In this document: in pieces, positions 8,699 to 17,418 of the stretch
Position numbering within the stretch: the stretch's first letter is position 1
How the letters are laid out: each line of letters starts with the position of its first letter
Assembly: GCF_021390335.1 (NCBI RefSeq)
Contig: NZ_JAJUXK010000001.1
Coordinates: 1-64,000 of the forward strand
Direction: 5' to 3'
Length of the DNA stretch: 64,000 nt
Source of the DNA: Dyadobacter sp. CY343
GTDB taxonomy: Bacteria > Bacteroidota > Bacteroidia > Cytophagales > Spirosomataceae
Notes under the pieces: generated by a model
What the model saw: only the letters and a program-made list of their open reading frames with translations
Told to the model about the DNA's origin: nothing
Database searches by the model: none
Position numbers and translations under genes: made by a program

Positions 8699-10204
8699 TT
8701 AGCCGTTTTGATGTCTTCTGTCTTTCCACCTAGACCTGACAGGCGCTGCAACCTCATGCTGAACATCTTTAGCCTGTTTGTTAACACTCAAAAGGATAGC
8801 CGAAATAAGTCCCGCAACCGCATCTGACTCAGTATCCTTCCTTGGTTTTATCATATCCGGACTAAAATATCTGCTGATAAAATTCGTGTCAAAATTGCCT
8901 GACCGGAAAGCCGCGTGTTCCAATACGAAACGGCAAAAAGACAAAGTTGTCCGTACTCCTGAAATCTGGTATTCATCAACCGCCCGGATCATTTTCCGTA
9001 TCGCATCGTCCCTGTTATCAGCATAAGTGATGAGTTTAGAGATCATCGGATCATAATAAATAGGAATATCCATTCCCTGCTCAAAACCATCGTCCACGCG
9101 TACGCCATTTCCATCGGGCTTGATATAGGTAACCAATTTTCCGACGTCAGGCAGAAAGTTATTCAGCGGATCTTCTGCGTAAACGCGGATTTCAATGGAG
9201 TGCCCCTTGATAGTCAGTTCATCCTGCCGGATTTCCAAATGTTTCCCCTCCGCGATCAGGATCATTTGTTTCACCAGATCGACACCTGTTATCTGCTCAG
9301 TTACAGGATGTTCGACCTGTAACCTGGTATTCATCTCAAGAAAATAAAAATTCTGATTTTCGTCGAGGATGAACTCTACTGTTCCGGCGCCATAATATCC
9401 GCACGAACGAGCCACATCGATCGCGCAGCGGCCCATTTCTTCACGGATAGCGGGCGTAATCGAGATAGACGGCGCTTCTTCGATCACTTTCTGATGCCGT
9501 CGCTGAATGGAACATTCGCGCTCGAAAAGGTGAATGATATTTCCGTGCTGATCCCCGAGTATCTGTATTTCAATATGTTTGGGAGAGAGAATATATTTTT
9601 CAATGAATACCGAGCCGTCGCCAAAAGAAGCGACCGCCTCACTGACAGCCCGGTCCATTTGTTCGTCGAAATCGGCTTCACTTGCTACGACCCGCATTCC
9701 CTTTCCGCCTCCGCCCGCACTCGCCTTGATCAGAATCGGGTAACCGATCTCCGCTGCGATTTTTTTTGCCTCTTCCCGGTCTGTAATCGCACTTTCTGTG
9801 CCGGGTACCATCGGGATATTGTACTTCGAAGCCGACTGCTTTGCCGCCAGCTTACTTCCCATGATCTCGATCGATTCAGGCGAGGGGCCGATGAAGATAA
9901 GACCAGCTTCCTTTACCCGCTGCGCGAATCCGGCATTTTCGGACAGGAATCCGTAGCCAGGGTGTATGGCGTCGACACCCAGATCGCGGCACACTTTCAG
10001 TATTTTTTCAATATTGAGATAAGACTCCGAAGAAACAGCCGGTCCAATGCACACAGCTTCGTCGGCATAGCGAACGTGCGGCGATTTGCGATCGGCTTCG
10101 CTGAAAACAGCTACGGTAGAAATATTCATTTCCCTTGCAGTACGCATGATTCTTAACGCAATTTCGCCGCGATTGGCGATCAGGATCTTTTTGATTCGGG
10201 TCAT
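8699..10204 (-). CDS. accC: Biotin carboxylase subunit (AccC-type)
   Basis: An ATP-grasp biotin carboxylase that carboxylates the biotin of a carrier protein for acetyl-CoA or another acyl-CoA carboxylase. Visible motifs are the N-terminal ANRGEIALRIMRTAREM, the glycine-rich ATP loop SAGGGGKGMR and the active-site block EMNTRLQVEHPVTE. The ATG at 10204 starts the typical MTRIKKILIANRGE; an in-frame ATG at 10222 would add six residues. The 501-residue protein has a C-terminal tail of about 50 residues beyond the usual core, seen in stand-alone acyl-CoA carboxylase subunits. No biotin-carrier or carboxyltransferase gene is adjacent, so the acyl substrate is open. Confidence 0.9.
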   Translation of the reverse strand: MTRIKKILIANRGEIALRIMRTAREMNISTVAVFSEADRKSPHVRYADEAVCIGPAVSSESYLNIEKILKVCRDLGVDAIHPGYGFLSENAGFAQRVKEAGLIFIGPSPESIEIMGSKLAAKQSASKYNIPMVPGTESAITDREEAKKIAAEIGYPILIKASAGGGGKGMRVVASEADFDEQMDRAVSEAVASFGDGSVFIEKYILSPKHIEIQILGDQHGNIIHLFERECSIQRRHQKVIEEAPSISITPAIREEMGRCAIDVARSCGYYGAGTVEFILDENQNFYFLEMNTRLQVEHPVTEQITGVDLVKQMILIAEGKHLEIRQDELTIKGHSIEIRVYAEDPLNNFLPDVGKLVTYIKPDGNGVRVDDGFEQGMDIPIYYDPMISKLITYADNRDDAIRKMIRAVDEYQISGVRTTLSFCRFVLEHAAFRSGNFDTNFISRYFSPDMIKPRKDTESDAVAGLISAILLSVNKQAKDVQHEVAAPVRSRWKDRRHQNG

Positions 10205-10388
10205 GTAATTGGATGAATGCATTTGTCGACGTTCCTAAGTTAGCAAAAGCAGGCTCTTTTATTCAGACTACTCACGCCTCAGAATAAATGGACGGTTGCC
10301 GAAGGATTTTTGAGCACGAGCTTTCAGCATTAACAGCGAGCTGCTTCATGTATTTTAGATATTATTTACAACCAAAACTAATTAAACC

Positions 10389-11168
10389 ATGAAAACGAAC
10401 GCGATAAACAATCTTGTTTGGCTTTTGCTGACAGCGATACTATTGGTCAATACAGGATGCGGAGAAGAAAAGAAAGCGCCGGTGCCCGAATCAAAGCCTG
10501 AGGTGGTAGTAAATGAGAGGCTGCTGAATGCATCGACTCTGGCGAGCGGGGTCAAGGACATTCAGTACAATGCGGACAAGCAGCCTGAAAAGTTCTTTAC
10601 TGCCGGAATGAAAGTGGATGTGAGCTATGCGAAAAACAATGTAGTGTATTCCTATTACGGTAAAGAATTGCTTGCGAAGAAAGTATACGATTTGCAAAAT
10701 GGATTGGTGAAGAACCTGACCGAGTACAATTACTTGGGTAAAGTCGAGGAAAAGGGCTTTTCGACGTCATTCGAATATCAGGACGGGAAAATGATCAAGG
10801 AGATTACAACTATTAAAGATAAGCCGTTTGGCCACACGGAATATACCTATGATGCTGTCCACAAGAACGTCGCAGTATCTAAAGCGTATGATCATTCCGG
10901 CAATTTGCTCACTACTACAACTTACGAATACACGGATAAGTTGGATAAATCGGGATCGCATAATGAATGGTATATCTGGCTTGACGGCACGCTCTTCCCC
11001 AAAAAAGCCTTATACCTGGTTAAAAAAATAGGTACAGAAGATCATCTTGCAAAGAAAAAGTGGAACATCAGTTATGAGTATGATATCGATGCACAAGGAT
11101 ATGTGGTAAGTGGAAAAGGCACGAGGGATAATGGTTCATCGTTTGAATGGACCAATACCTGGCAGTAA
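10389..11168 (+). CDS. Hypothetical lipoprotein with YD-like repeats
   Basis: A 259-residue secreted protein with a signal peptide and lipobox (LLVNTGC), so it is probably anchored in the outer or inner membrane. The mature part is rich in Tyr, Thr and Lys with repeated short strand patterns (for example TEYTYD and TTTYEYTD), similar to YD-repeat or MORN-like beta structures. I do not recognise a named family. It stands alone between divergent accC and a downstream PLP enzyme and is followed by a clear terminator. Confidence 0.75.
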   Translation: MKTNAINNLVWLLLTAILLVNTGCGEEKKAPVPESKPEVVVNERLLNASTLASGVKDIQYNADKQPEKFFTAGMKVDVSYAKNNVVYSYYGKELLAKKVYDLQNGLVKNLTEYNYLGKVEEKGFSTSFEYQDGKMIKEITTIKDKPFGHTEYTYDAVHKNVAVSKAYDHSGNLLTTTTYEYTDKLDKSGSHNEWYIWLDGTLFPKKALYLVKKIGTEDHLAKKKWNISYEYDIDAQGYVVSGKGTRDNGSSFEWTNTWQ

Positions 11169-11193
11169 TTTTCGTATTCTAAAACTCAAATCG

Positions 11194-11222
11194 ATCCCGG
11201 CACTTCCTGTCGGGATTTTTTA
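11194..11222 (+). terminator. Rho-independent terminator after the lipoprotein gene
   Basis: A stem ATCCCG / CGGGAT with an 11-base loop, followed by a T-rich run. It lies 26 bases after the stop codon of the lipoprotein gene. Confidence 0.75.
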
Positions 11223-11350
11223 TTTACCAGTTATTTTATTTCGGCTGCATTAAAGTTGCTATACGCAGTAACAGCAATGTTATCAGTATTTTACTAACTT
11301 ACTGTTAGTTGGAAACATGACGGTCTTACTAAAGTACCGGTATATTTTTT

Positions 11351-11358
11351 TAATTTTG
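11351..11358 (+). promoter_or_regulatory. Possible -7 box upstream of the alpha-oxoamine synthase
   Basis: TAATTTTG matches the Bacteroidota consensus TAnnTTTG and lies about 50 bases before the GTG start at 11408. No good TTTG box is seen at the expected distance upstream, so support is weak. Confidence 0.35.
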
Positions 11359-11407
11359 CATTTATCTAACATTAGTAATCATTGTTACCCACATAAATTA
11401 GAAGAGA

Positions 11408-12679
11408 GTGGATATTTTCGAGAAACTGCGCAACAACTCTGGTCCGATAGGAACTCCGGCAAAAATGCTGAATAGCCATCACTATTTTTCATTCCCAATG
11501 CTGGAAGGAGATCTGGGCCCGCGCATGAGGTTCATGGGACGTGAAGTATTGAACTGGAGTCTGAACAATTATTTAGGTCTTGCAAATCATCCCGAGGTAA
11601 GAGCTGCCGATACAGCCGCTACCGAAAAATGGGGACTGGCCTATCCGATGGGAGCGAGAATGATGTCCGGAAATTCAGTTCTCCATGAAACCTTCGAAAA
11701 AGAGCTGGCTGAATTTGTAGGTAAAAAAGATGCATTTCTTTTGAACTACGGCTACCAGGGCATTATGTCGGCAATTGAATGTTTGTGTGATCACCGCGAT
11801 GTAATCGTTTACGACGCCGAATCACATGCCTGTCTGATCGACGGAGTCCGCCTTCACAAAGCTAAACTGGGGGAATATTACAAGTTTAACCACAATGATA
11901 TGGTTAGCCTTGAAAAGAACCTGATCCGCGCTACCAAGCTTGCCAATGAAAAAGGCGGCGGCGTTTTGGTGATCACAGAAGGCGTATTTGGTATGTCTGG
12001 CAAAGTGGGCGACCTGAAAGCGATTGTTGAACTGAAAAAGAAATATGATTTCAGGCTGATCGTGGACGATGCGCACGGATTTGGTACTATGGGCGAAACC
12101 GGCGCAGGAGTTGGCGAAATGCTTGGTGTGCAGAAAGAAGTCGATCTGTACTTCTCTACGTTTGCAAAATCGATGGCGGCGATCGGTGCATTCATTGCTT
12201 CCGACGATGAGGAAATCATCATGTTCCTGAAATACAATATGCGTTCACAAACTTACGCGAAGGCGCTTCCGATGCCTTATGTGGAAGGTTGCCGCAAGCG
12301 TCTGGATATGATCAAGAAAATGCCTGAGCTGCGTGCCAAGCTTTGGGAAAATGTGAAAGCAATGCAGGATGGTCTGCGCAGCCGTGGTTTCAATATCGGC
12401 GAAACTGAATCTCCGGTAACACCCGTTTTCCTGCACAGCGAAGGCGGCGTGCCCGAAGTGACGCGAATGGTTCGTGACCTGCGCGAGAATATGGGCGTGT
12501 TTTGTTCGATCGTCGTTTATCCCGTAGTTCCGAAAGGGCAGATTATGCTGAGGATCATTCCGACAGCATCTCACACCCTCGAAGACGTGGAATATACACT
12601 GAATGCATTCACCACGCTGGCCGAGAAATTGAAGAACCGCGTGTACCAGCAGGAAGATGTGCAGGTAGTGGTGGAGTAA
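11408..12679 (+). CDS. Alpha-oxoamine synthase family PLP enzyme
   Basis: A 423-residue fold-type-I PLP enzyme of the group that joins an amino acid with an acyl-CoA or acyl carrier protein (8-amino-7-oxononanoate synthase, 2-amino-3-ketobutyrate ligase, serine palmitoyltransferase). Conserved features are NNYLGLANHPEV, GARMMSGNSVLHE, the cofactor aspartate motif DDAHGFGTMG and the Schiff-base lysine in FAKS (Lys254). The start is GTG at 11408, just after a purine-rich GAAGAGA that could act as a ribosome site. No biotin, threonine or sphingolipid genes are adjacent, so the exact reaction is unknown. A membrane-lipid role is plausible but is only inference. Confidence 0.85.
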   Translation: MDIFEKLRNNSGPIGTPAKMLNSHHYFSFPMLEGDLGPRMRFMGREVLNWSLNNYLGLANHPEVRAADTAATEKWGLAYPMGARMMSGNSVLHETFEKELAEFVGKKDAFLLNYGYQGIMSAIECLCDHRDVIVYDAESHACLIDGVRLHKAKLGEYYKFNHNDMVSLEKNLIRATKLANEKGGGVLVITEGVFGMSGKVGDLKAIVELKKKYDFRLIVDDAHGFGTMGETGAGVGEMLGVQKEVDLYFSTFAKSMAAIGAFIASDDEEIIMFLKYNMRSQTYAKALPMPYVEGCRKRLDMIKKMPELRAKLWENVKAMQDGLRSRGFNIGETESPVTPVFLHSEGGVPEVTRMVRDLRENMGVFCSIVVYPVVPKGQIMLRIIPTASHTLEDVEYTLNAFTTLAEKLKNRVYQQEDVQVVVE

Positions 12680-12705
12680 TTAGAAATATGCGTTATTTGC
12701 ATTCA

Positions 12706-12737
12706 GGGGGCTTTTTTTCTAAAAGCTCCCTTTTTTT
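12706..12737 (+). terminator. Rho-independent terminator after the oxoamine synthase gene
   Basis: GGGGGCTTTT pairs with AAAAGCTCCC (one G-T pair) and is followed by seven T. It lies 26 bases after the stop codon. Confidence 0.85.
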
Positions 12738-12832
12738 GTCACAGGGCGAGGTATTTTCGACTTTATTTAAATATCTGATTATTAGACACTTAAATGATTG
12801 CAATCGATTAATTGTATTATAGAAGTGTTTTT

Positions 12833-12863
12833 TTTTGTTTTTTGGGTTGCTAAAATACTTTTA
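12833..12863 (+). promoter_or_regulatory. Likely promoter of the histone-like gene
   Basis: TTTG at 12833-12836 and TACTTTTA at 12856-12863 are separated by 19 bases. This fits the Bacteroidota pattern TTTG-N19-TAnnTTTG with one mismatch in the last base. The start codon is 70 bases downstream, leaving a long AT-rich leader. Confidence 0.5.
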
Positions 12864-12933
12864 ATTATTAAATTTCGGTCAAAACATGCGTTTTAAGCGT
12901 GTTAGAGGCATTTAAACTAAAAAACAAAAAGAC

Positions 12934-13113
12934 ATGGCACGATTCGATGAAGTTAGAGATTTGATCCTTTCACTTGAAGGTGATTTCGATAAGTTTTACA
13001 ACAAAGAAAATCAAGCTGCAGGTACCCGCGTTCGTAAGGGTATGCAAGATCTTAAGACGCTGGCTCAGGATATTCGCGCAGAAGTTCAGAACAAAAAGAA
13101 CGCTGGCGAATAG
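12934..13113 (+). CDS. Histone H1-like protein (Hc1 family)
   Basis: A 59-residue basic, mostly helical protein. It begins MARFDEVRDLILSLEGDF and has the block AAGTRVRKGMQDLKTLAQ, which I recognise from the small histone H1-like (Hc1) proteins widespread in Bacteroidota. The expected role is DNA binding in the nucleoid. The gene is short and easily missed. It has its own likely promoter and an inverted repeat downstream, so it is probably a single-gene transcript that is strongly expressed. Function is inferred from the family, not shown here. Confidence 0.88.
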   Translation: MARFDEVRDLILSLEGDFDKFYNKENQAAGTRVRKGMQDLKTLAQDIRAEVQNKKNAGE

Positions 13114-13137
13114 TAAGAAGCACACAGAAGATTTTTT

Positions 13138-13162
13138 GAACCCGGGCCAAACGTCCGGGTTC
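13138..13162 (+). terminator. Inverted repeat between histone-like and MaoC genes
   Basis: GAACCCGG / CCGGGTTC form an 8-bp stem, followed by a weak T-rich run (ATTTCTTT). It lies between convergent genes and probably ends the histone-like transcript. Confidence 0.65.
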
Positions 13163-13168
13163 ATTTCT

Positions 13169-13582
13169 TTAGAACTTCTCCTTATTGATCATAGTCGCCA
13201 CTCCTTTTGTAGTTACCTTCTTCGTGGCCACATCCACAATCTCCGTCGAAATCTCGGCAAGATGCTTTTCAGCATTGATCGACTGTATTTTGAAAACCGC
13301 CTTGTATTCCGTGTCGACAAACATCGGCCGCAAAAATTCCAGCGTCTGCTTCACGTAAATTGACCCGAAGCCCGGAAATTGCGTTCCCAGTACTTTCGTG
13401 AATACCGTCGCTCCTAGCATTCCGTGAATGATCGGGCGCTTGAAATTCGTGGTAGCGGCATATTCCGCGTCAAGGTGAATGGGGTTATTGTCGCCTGTGA
13501 GGTCGGCAAAGCGCTGTACTTCTTCCTGTGTAATTGTAAATGGATATTCAAATGAAGCTTCAACAACAGGTTCTATTTCCAT
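13169..13582 (-). CDS. MaoC-family (R)-hydratase/dehydratase
   Basis: A 137-residue single hot-dog domain protein. The hydratase-2 motif is seen as FADLTGDNNPIHLD, containing the catalytic Asp and His of (R)-specific enoyl-CoA hydratases; IIHGMLGA follows as expected. Such enzymes hydrate trans-2-enoyl-CoA in fatty acid or polyester metabolism. The gene is alone on the minus strand, with no beta-oxidation genes next to it. An acyl-CoA ligase is encoded further right in the window, but a link is speculative. Confidence 0.87.
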   Translation of the reverse strand: MEIEPVVEASFEYPFTITQEEVQRFADLTGDNNPIHLDAEYAATTNFKRPIIHGMLGATVFTKVLGTQFPGFGSIYVKQTLEFLRPMFVDTEYKAVFKIQSINAEKHLAEISTEIVDVATKKVTTKGVATMINKEKF

Positions 13583-13660
13583 AGTATCAATAATTAGTGG
13601 ATATGCGAATGCTTCAAAATAAGGTTAATTCGCGGATTGATCCAAGTTGCCGGTGGCCTT

Positions 13661-13692
13661 AAAACAAAAGAAGCCGCCTATTAAGCGACTTC
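13661..13692 (-). terminator. Terminator of the hibernation factor gene
   Basis: Read on the minus strand, GAAGTCGC and GCGGCTTC form an imperfect stem (one mismatch), followed by TTTTGTTTT. It starts 25 bases after the stop codon of the HPF/RaiA gene. Confidence 0.7.
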
Positions 13693-13716
13693 CCTGATTG
13701 ATCAAGCTATATGATT

Positions 13717-14079
13717 TTACTCTTCGGTTTCCTCTGTAAGTACTACGCCGTCAACCTCCGAAATTTTGGCAGACCTTGCGTTATTTCGCTTATTCTTGAA
13801 CTTTTTAACCTGCATTTTCAGTGAATCTATCGCCAGGTCTGTCGCTTCTTCAAACGTAGTCCCTTGCTCTTTCACAAACATTGTCCCACCCGGAACATAT
13901 AATTTAACTTCAAGCAGTTTGGTATGCGCCTTCGCATTCTCACTTTTGTCAAGCTTAAGAAATACCTCTCCACTAGTTATTCGATCATAAAATGTATCTA
14001 GTTTATCTAATTTCTGCTGAATGAAATTCAACAGTTTAGGATCGGCATCAAAATGAATTGCTTGCATCTGCAGTCTCAT
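13717..14079 (-). CDS. raiA: Ribosome hibernation / translation inhibitor factor (HPF/RaiA family)
   Basis: A 120-residue protein of the RaiA/short-HPF family that binds the 30S subunit decoding region and silences ribosomes in stationary phase. It begins MRLQMQAIHFDADPKL and carries the expected alternating beta and alpha segments plus a Lys-rich stretch (VKKFKNKRNN), followed by an acidic tail of about 20 residues. The ATG at 14079 is preferred over a GTG two codons upstream. The acidic tail resembles other Bacteroidota members; the dimerisation domain of long HPF is absent. Confidence 0.88.
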   Translation of the reverse strand: MRLQMQAIHFDADPKLLNFIQQKLDKLDTFYDRITSGEVFLKLDKSENAKAHTKLLEVKLYVPGGTMFVKEQGTTFEEATDLAIDSLKMQVKKFKNKRNNARSAKISEVDGVVLTEETEE

Positions 14080-14307
14080 AAGCACATTGTTTTAAAGGTA
14101 AAACATATCGTTTAACTGCCAGCGAAATGCGAAAACCGTAACTTACTCAACTTGGAATGTTTATAAAAATCAAAAATTCCAGGTTTGAAACCGGCTTTCA
14201 TATTTCCCTAACATTATTTAAGTAAAGCAAATATTAAGCCAATGTCAAGTAAACCGGATTGTTTCTCCAGATATTTCTCGAATTAAAAAAACGCGGCAAA
14301 GGCGACC

Positions 14308-14610
14308 TTAGGCTTCTTCCAGAAGGGTTCTGAAAGACACATATTGCCCATTAAAAAGTGAATGGTGCCGCTCCTGAAATTCAGACTGGAAACCGGTTTG
14401 ATAGGCCAGAAAATCCTCCATTGTCCTGAACTTGAACTGGGTCGTGTAAGTCACGCCTTCGTTCTCAATTTCGGTCAAAAGCCTCAGTAGCTTGCATTCA
14501 AGCGGGATATTCGTTTCTAATATGCCTGGAATATGAGTACTTTTCATGTATGTAAGCCACTCTTTTTCAGCTGCGTAGCTGATATTGATCGTGATATTGT
14601 AAATAACCAT
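14308..14610 (-). CDS. DUF4286 family protein
   Basis: A 100-residue protein beginning MVIYNITINISYAAEKEWL, which I recognise as the DUF4286 pattern: a short ferredoxin-like alpha/beta protein found mainly in Bacteroidota. It resembles the dimeric alpha/beta-barrel group and ends in a FNGQYVSFRT segment. No catalytic residues or partners can be named. It is read alone on the minus strand with about 220 bases of AT-rich spacer toward the hibernation factor gene. Confidence 0.8.
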   Translation of the reverse strand: MVIYNITINISYAAEKEWLTYMKSTHIPGILETNIPLECKLLRLLTEIENEGVTYTTQFKFRTMEDFLAYQTGFQSEFQERHHSLFNGQYVSFRTLLEEA

Positions 14611-14686
14611 AGTATAACTTGTTAACGGGACGCAAATATCAGGCTAATATTTTAGAATCGATTATGCGAGGTTGATATGTATTGCA

Positions 14687-14718
14687 TTTGGGGGATGGTC
14701 GTTTGTGCGCTACATTTG
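14687..14718 (+). promoter_or_regulatory. Bacteroidota-type promoter of the small membrane protein gene
   Basis: TTTG at 14687-14690 and TACATTTG at 14711-14718, a full match to TAnnTTTG, are spaced 20 bases apart. The gene starts 35 bases downstream at 14753. This is the clearest promoter in the window. Confidence 0.65.
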
Positions 14719-14752
14719 CAAGCCTGCTTATTCACCATAACTGTTATTTACA

Positions 14753-15172
14753 ATGAACATTTTGATACGAGCGCATTCAGGATTGCGATATGTTGTTCTC
14801 GCACTTTTGCTGGCTGCCATTTTCATCGCTTTCTCCAACTGGCGCAAAAACTCACGGGAAGACAGCAAAGTGTATCTCTTCGCCATGATCGCGACGCATA
14901 CGCAAATGCTGATCGGCCTGATACTCTACGCAATGAGCCCGAAAGTGAATTTTGATCTGATCAGCGAAAAAGTGTTCCGTTTCTATTCGATAGAGCACAT
15001 TTTTATGATGATCATCGCAATGGTACTCATTACGGTTGGAAGGGTGAAATCGAAGAAACTGGCGGGAGGCGATAAGCACCGAACCGTCTTATACTTTTAT
15101 GGAATGGGGCTGATCATTATCCTGGTCGCTATTCCCTGGCCATTCAGAAGTCTCGGAACAGGTTGGTTCTGA
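14753..15172 (+). CDS. Small four-helix membrane protein, cytochrome b-like
   Basis: A 139-residue inner-membrane protein with four predicted helices: near residues 10-28, 43-61, 81-98 and 115-132. Histidines sit near helix ends (RAHSGLRY, THTQMLIG and SIEHIFMM), a layout like haem-binding cytochrome b561-type proteins, and similar Bacteroidota proteins are often labelled cytochrome B. Haem binding is unproven. It stands alone, with its own promoter and a bidirectional terminator. Confidence 0.7.
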   Translation: MNILIRAHSGLRYVVLALLLAAIFIAFSNWRKNSREDSKVYLFAMIATHTQMLIGLILYAMSPKVNFDLISEKVFRFYSIEHIFMMIIAMVLITVGRVKSKKLAGGDKHRTVLYFYGMGLIIILVAIPWPFRSLGTGWF

Positions 15173-15186
15173 GGTAAGATTTAAAT

Positions 15187-15224
15187 AAAACGGCTATCAA
15201 TCTTCACGATCGATAGCCGTTTTT
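15187..15224. terminator. Bidirectional terminator
   Basis: AAAACGGCTATC pairs with GATAGCCGTTTT, with flanking A and T runs on both sides. It lies between the convergent membrane-protein gene and cysM and can serve both. Confidence 0.85.
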
Positions 15225-15226
15225 AT

Positions 15227-16099
15227 TTATCCGAAAAGCTCGCTCGAAAGGTACCGGTCGCCCCGGTCGCAGATAATGCACACGATCACGCCTTCATCCA
15301 GCTCCTTCGCCAGCTCGATCGCCGCCCAGGTTGCTCCTCCGCTGCTCATACCGGCAAATACAGCTTCTTCTCTTGCCAGCTTTCTCGTCATACTTACCGC
15401 ATTTTCCTGCGTCACTTCAATCACCCGGTCTACCCGCTCGCGTTCGAAAATCTTGGGGAGATATTCAACCGGCCACTTACGTATTCCCGGAATGCTCGCT
15501 CCGTCGGTTGGCTGGCAGCCTACGATCTGGATCGATTCGTTTTGTTCTTTTAAATATCTGGAAACACCCATAATGGTACCTGTGGTGCCCATTGAGGATA
15601 CGAAATGCGTTACTTTCTGATCCGTGTCCCGGTAAATTTCAGGGCCGGTCGTGCGGTAATGCGCCTTCCAATTGTCGGGATTGGCAAATTGATTTAACAT
15701 ATAATACTCCCCGCCCGCTGCTTTTTCCTCCGCCAAATCCCGCGATATCTCCATATTCTCTGCCAGGATCACCTTGGCCCCAAAAGCTTCCATGGTCAAC
15801 ACACGCTCTCTGGTAGAACTTTGCGGCATGATCAGCTCTATTTCAAGATCGAACAAACGTGCGATCATCGCCAGCGCAATACCGGTATTGCCGCTGGTAG
15901 CCTCAATCAGTTTCATGCCTGACTTAATCTCGCCGCGTTCCAGCGCGCCCTGGATCATACTGTAGGCCGCGCGGTCCTTCACACTGCCGCCCGGATTATT
16001 ACCCTCCAGCTTTCCGAAGACTCTTACTTTCGGGTTGGGATTGATTCGTTTTAATTCAACCAAAGGGGTATTACCTACGAGATCAAGGAGTGAAGACAT
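15227..16099 (-). CDS. cysM: Cysteine synthase CysM
   Basis: A PLP-dependent cysteine synthase forming cysteine from O-acetylserine and sulfide or thiosulfate. The 290-residue protein has the N-terminal GNTPLVEL, the Schiff-base lysine in GGSVKDRAAYSM, the substrate loop TSGNTG and the phosphate loop GTTGTIMG. The short length and the segment from NWKAHYRTTGPEI onward favour CysM over CysK. The protein is cytosolic. It sits apart from other sulfur genes; the sulfite dehydrogenase pair lies about 9 kb away. Confidence 0.93.
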   Translation of the reverse strand: MSSLLDLVGNTPLVELKRINPNPKVRVFGKLEGNNPGGSVKDRAAYSMIQGALERGEIKSGMKLIEATSGNTGIALAMIARLFDLEIELIMPQSSTRERVLTMEAFGAKVILAENMEISRDLAEEKAAGGEYYMLNQFANPDNWKAHYRTTGPEIYRDTDQKVTHFVSSMGTTGTIMGVSRYLKEQNESIQIVGCQPTDGASIPGIRKWPVEYLPKIFERERVDRVIEVTQENAVSMTRKLAREEAVFAGMSSGGATWAAIELAKELDEGVIVCIICDRGDRYLSSELFG

Positions 16100-16142
16100 T
16101 TATGTATATGCTTTATTACAAAAAAATTAATATAATCCTGCC

Positions 16143-17354
16143 CTAAGGTGTGGCAGTGAAAAAACCGAGGGTACCTACCAGAAAAGCCACAATGGAACTG
16201 CTGTGCGTACCGCCGGGTATAGTTGTCAGCTGCACGTCCGCACCCAATCCTTTCATGGTATTGTATGCTTTTTCGGAATTAAAATAAAAAACCAGCTCAT
16301 CGCTACTACCATGATACAATCTCGTCGGCGTTTTGGGCTTCCAGTTGTACACGTCGTTGTCACCGATCGCATCAATAAAACCTTTATCAGTACCGTCGTT
16401 GAGCGCTTTTTTGAAAGAATCGGTTAAAATAGAATCAAAGCTTGTGGCTATCCGCACATTCGCGCCGGACTTTGCAATTTCAGTCGCATAAGGTTCTTTG
16501 AAATAATAGGAAGCCGGTTTATTGAGCTTATAAATACGGTCGTATGTGAGCAAAACCCACAGATAAGAAAAGTTATAGGAAGCCAATCCGTGAGTCGGGG
16601 TATTGACGATATATTTCATAAAAGCAGTCTTATCGTAAGCACCCGCGCCACAGCTCGAAGCTCTCAGATTAAACTCACCAGCGGCTTCCTCTTCGATCTT
16701 TTTCTGCAAAGACATCGTCGCAAAGCCACCTTCCGAATAGCCGGCAATATATAGCTTCTCATCCCATTCTACTTCTTCCTGATCTTTCAAAAACTCTTTC
16801 GCCGCCCGCAGCATATCCAGCGAAGCCGACGCCAGGCTAGCCCGGTGCTCGTAAGGGTGCGGAACATCTTTCGAATCCCCATAACCGATGTAATCCGGAT
16901 AAGCGATAATATACCCCATTGACCCGAACAAAGCACCAAAGGAGGCGGCCTCGGAATCATCTTCAAAATTGGAAGGGGCCGAAATATCTTCCCGAATAGT
17001 CCCGTGCTGCACACTGATCATCGACGCCGGCTGATCGGTGTCAGGGAGAATGAGTGCGCCCGAGGCCGTAATATCGGTTCCGTCGGTATTTTTAGTTTTA
17101 TAGGAAAGTTTGTAAACCTTGATCCCAGCCTTTACATAGTTGGCAAGTAACGGGTTTATATCGCGAGCCCGTTGTACGATCTGCTCCCTGGAAAGAACAG
17201 AAATATCTTCACTGCGAATCAGATATTGATTTTCCTCTTCCGGTTCCGGTACTACCGCCGGTTTATCATTATTACAGGAGTTGAGGAGCAGTAAGCTCCA
17301 CAGGAGCAGGTAAATGGATCTTTTCCCGAGGTTCAGGCTTACAGATTTTTGCAT
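16143..17354 (-). CDS. Secreted alpha/beta hydrolase lipoprotein (secretory lipase-like)
   Basis: A 403-residue lipoprotein. The signal peptide ends in LLLNSC, so the mature N-terminus is lipid-modified. The alpha/beta hydrolase region has a nucleophile elbow GYSEGG and a late catalytic region with YHGSSDELV and GGTHSSS, plausible positions for the acid and the His. The layout resembles bacterial relatives of fungal secretory lipases (LIP family). Lipid or ester cleavage outside the inner membrane is inferred. It is transcribed in the same direction as, and 64 bases after, another alpha/beta hydrolase gene; a weak inverted repeat lies between them at 17369-17399. Confidence 0.78.
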   Translation of the reverse strand: MQKSVSLNLGKRSIYLLLWSLLLLNSCNNDKPAVVPEPEEENQYLIRSEDISVLSREQIVQRARDINPLLANYVKAGIKVYKLSYKTKNTDGTDITASGALILPDTDQPASMISVQHGTIREDISAPSNFEDDSEAASFGALFGSMGYIIAYPDYIGYGDSKDVPHPYEHRASLASASLDMLRAAKEFLKDQEEVEWDEKLYIAGYSEGGFATMSLQKKIEEEAAGEFNLRASSCGAGAYDKTAFMKYIVNTPTHGLASYNFSYLWVLLTYDRIYKLNKPASYYFKEPYATEIAKSGANVRIATSFDSILTDSFKKALNDGTDKGFIDAIGDNDVYNWKPKTPTRLYHGSSDELVFYFNSEKAYNTMKGLGADVQLTTIPGGTHSSSIVAFLVGTLGFFTATP

Positions 17355-17418
17355 GGATTGAGTAACAGGTAGGCGTTTCAGGTTATAACGAACGCCTACC
17401 CGGTTTAGATCGCCCGAC

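Noticed and set aside
9494..10156. 220-codon frame opposite accC
   Set aside because: Antisense to a well-supported gene with all biotin carboxylase motifs; typical shadow frame.
17369..17399. Inverted repeat between two hydrolase genes
   Set aside because: 9-bp stem without a T run; too weak to be called a terminator.
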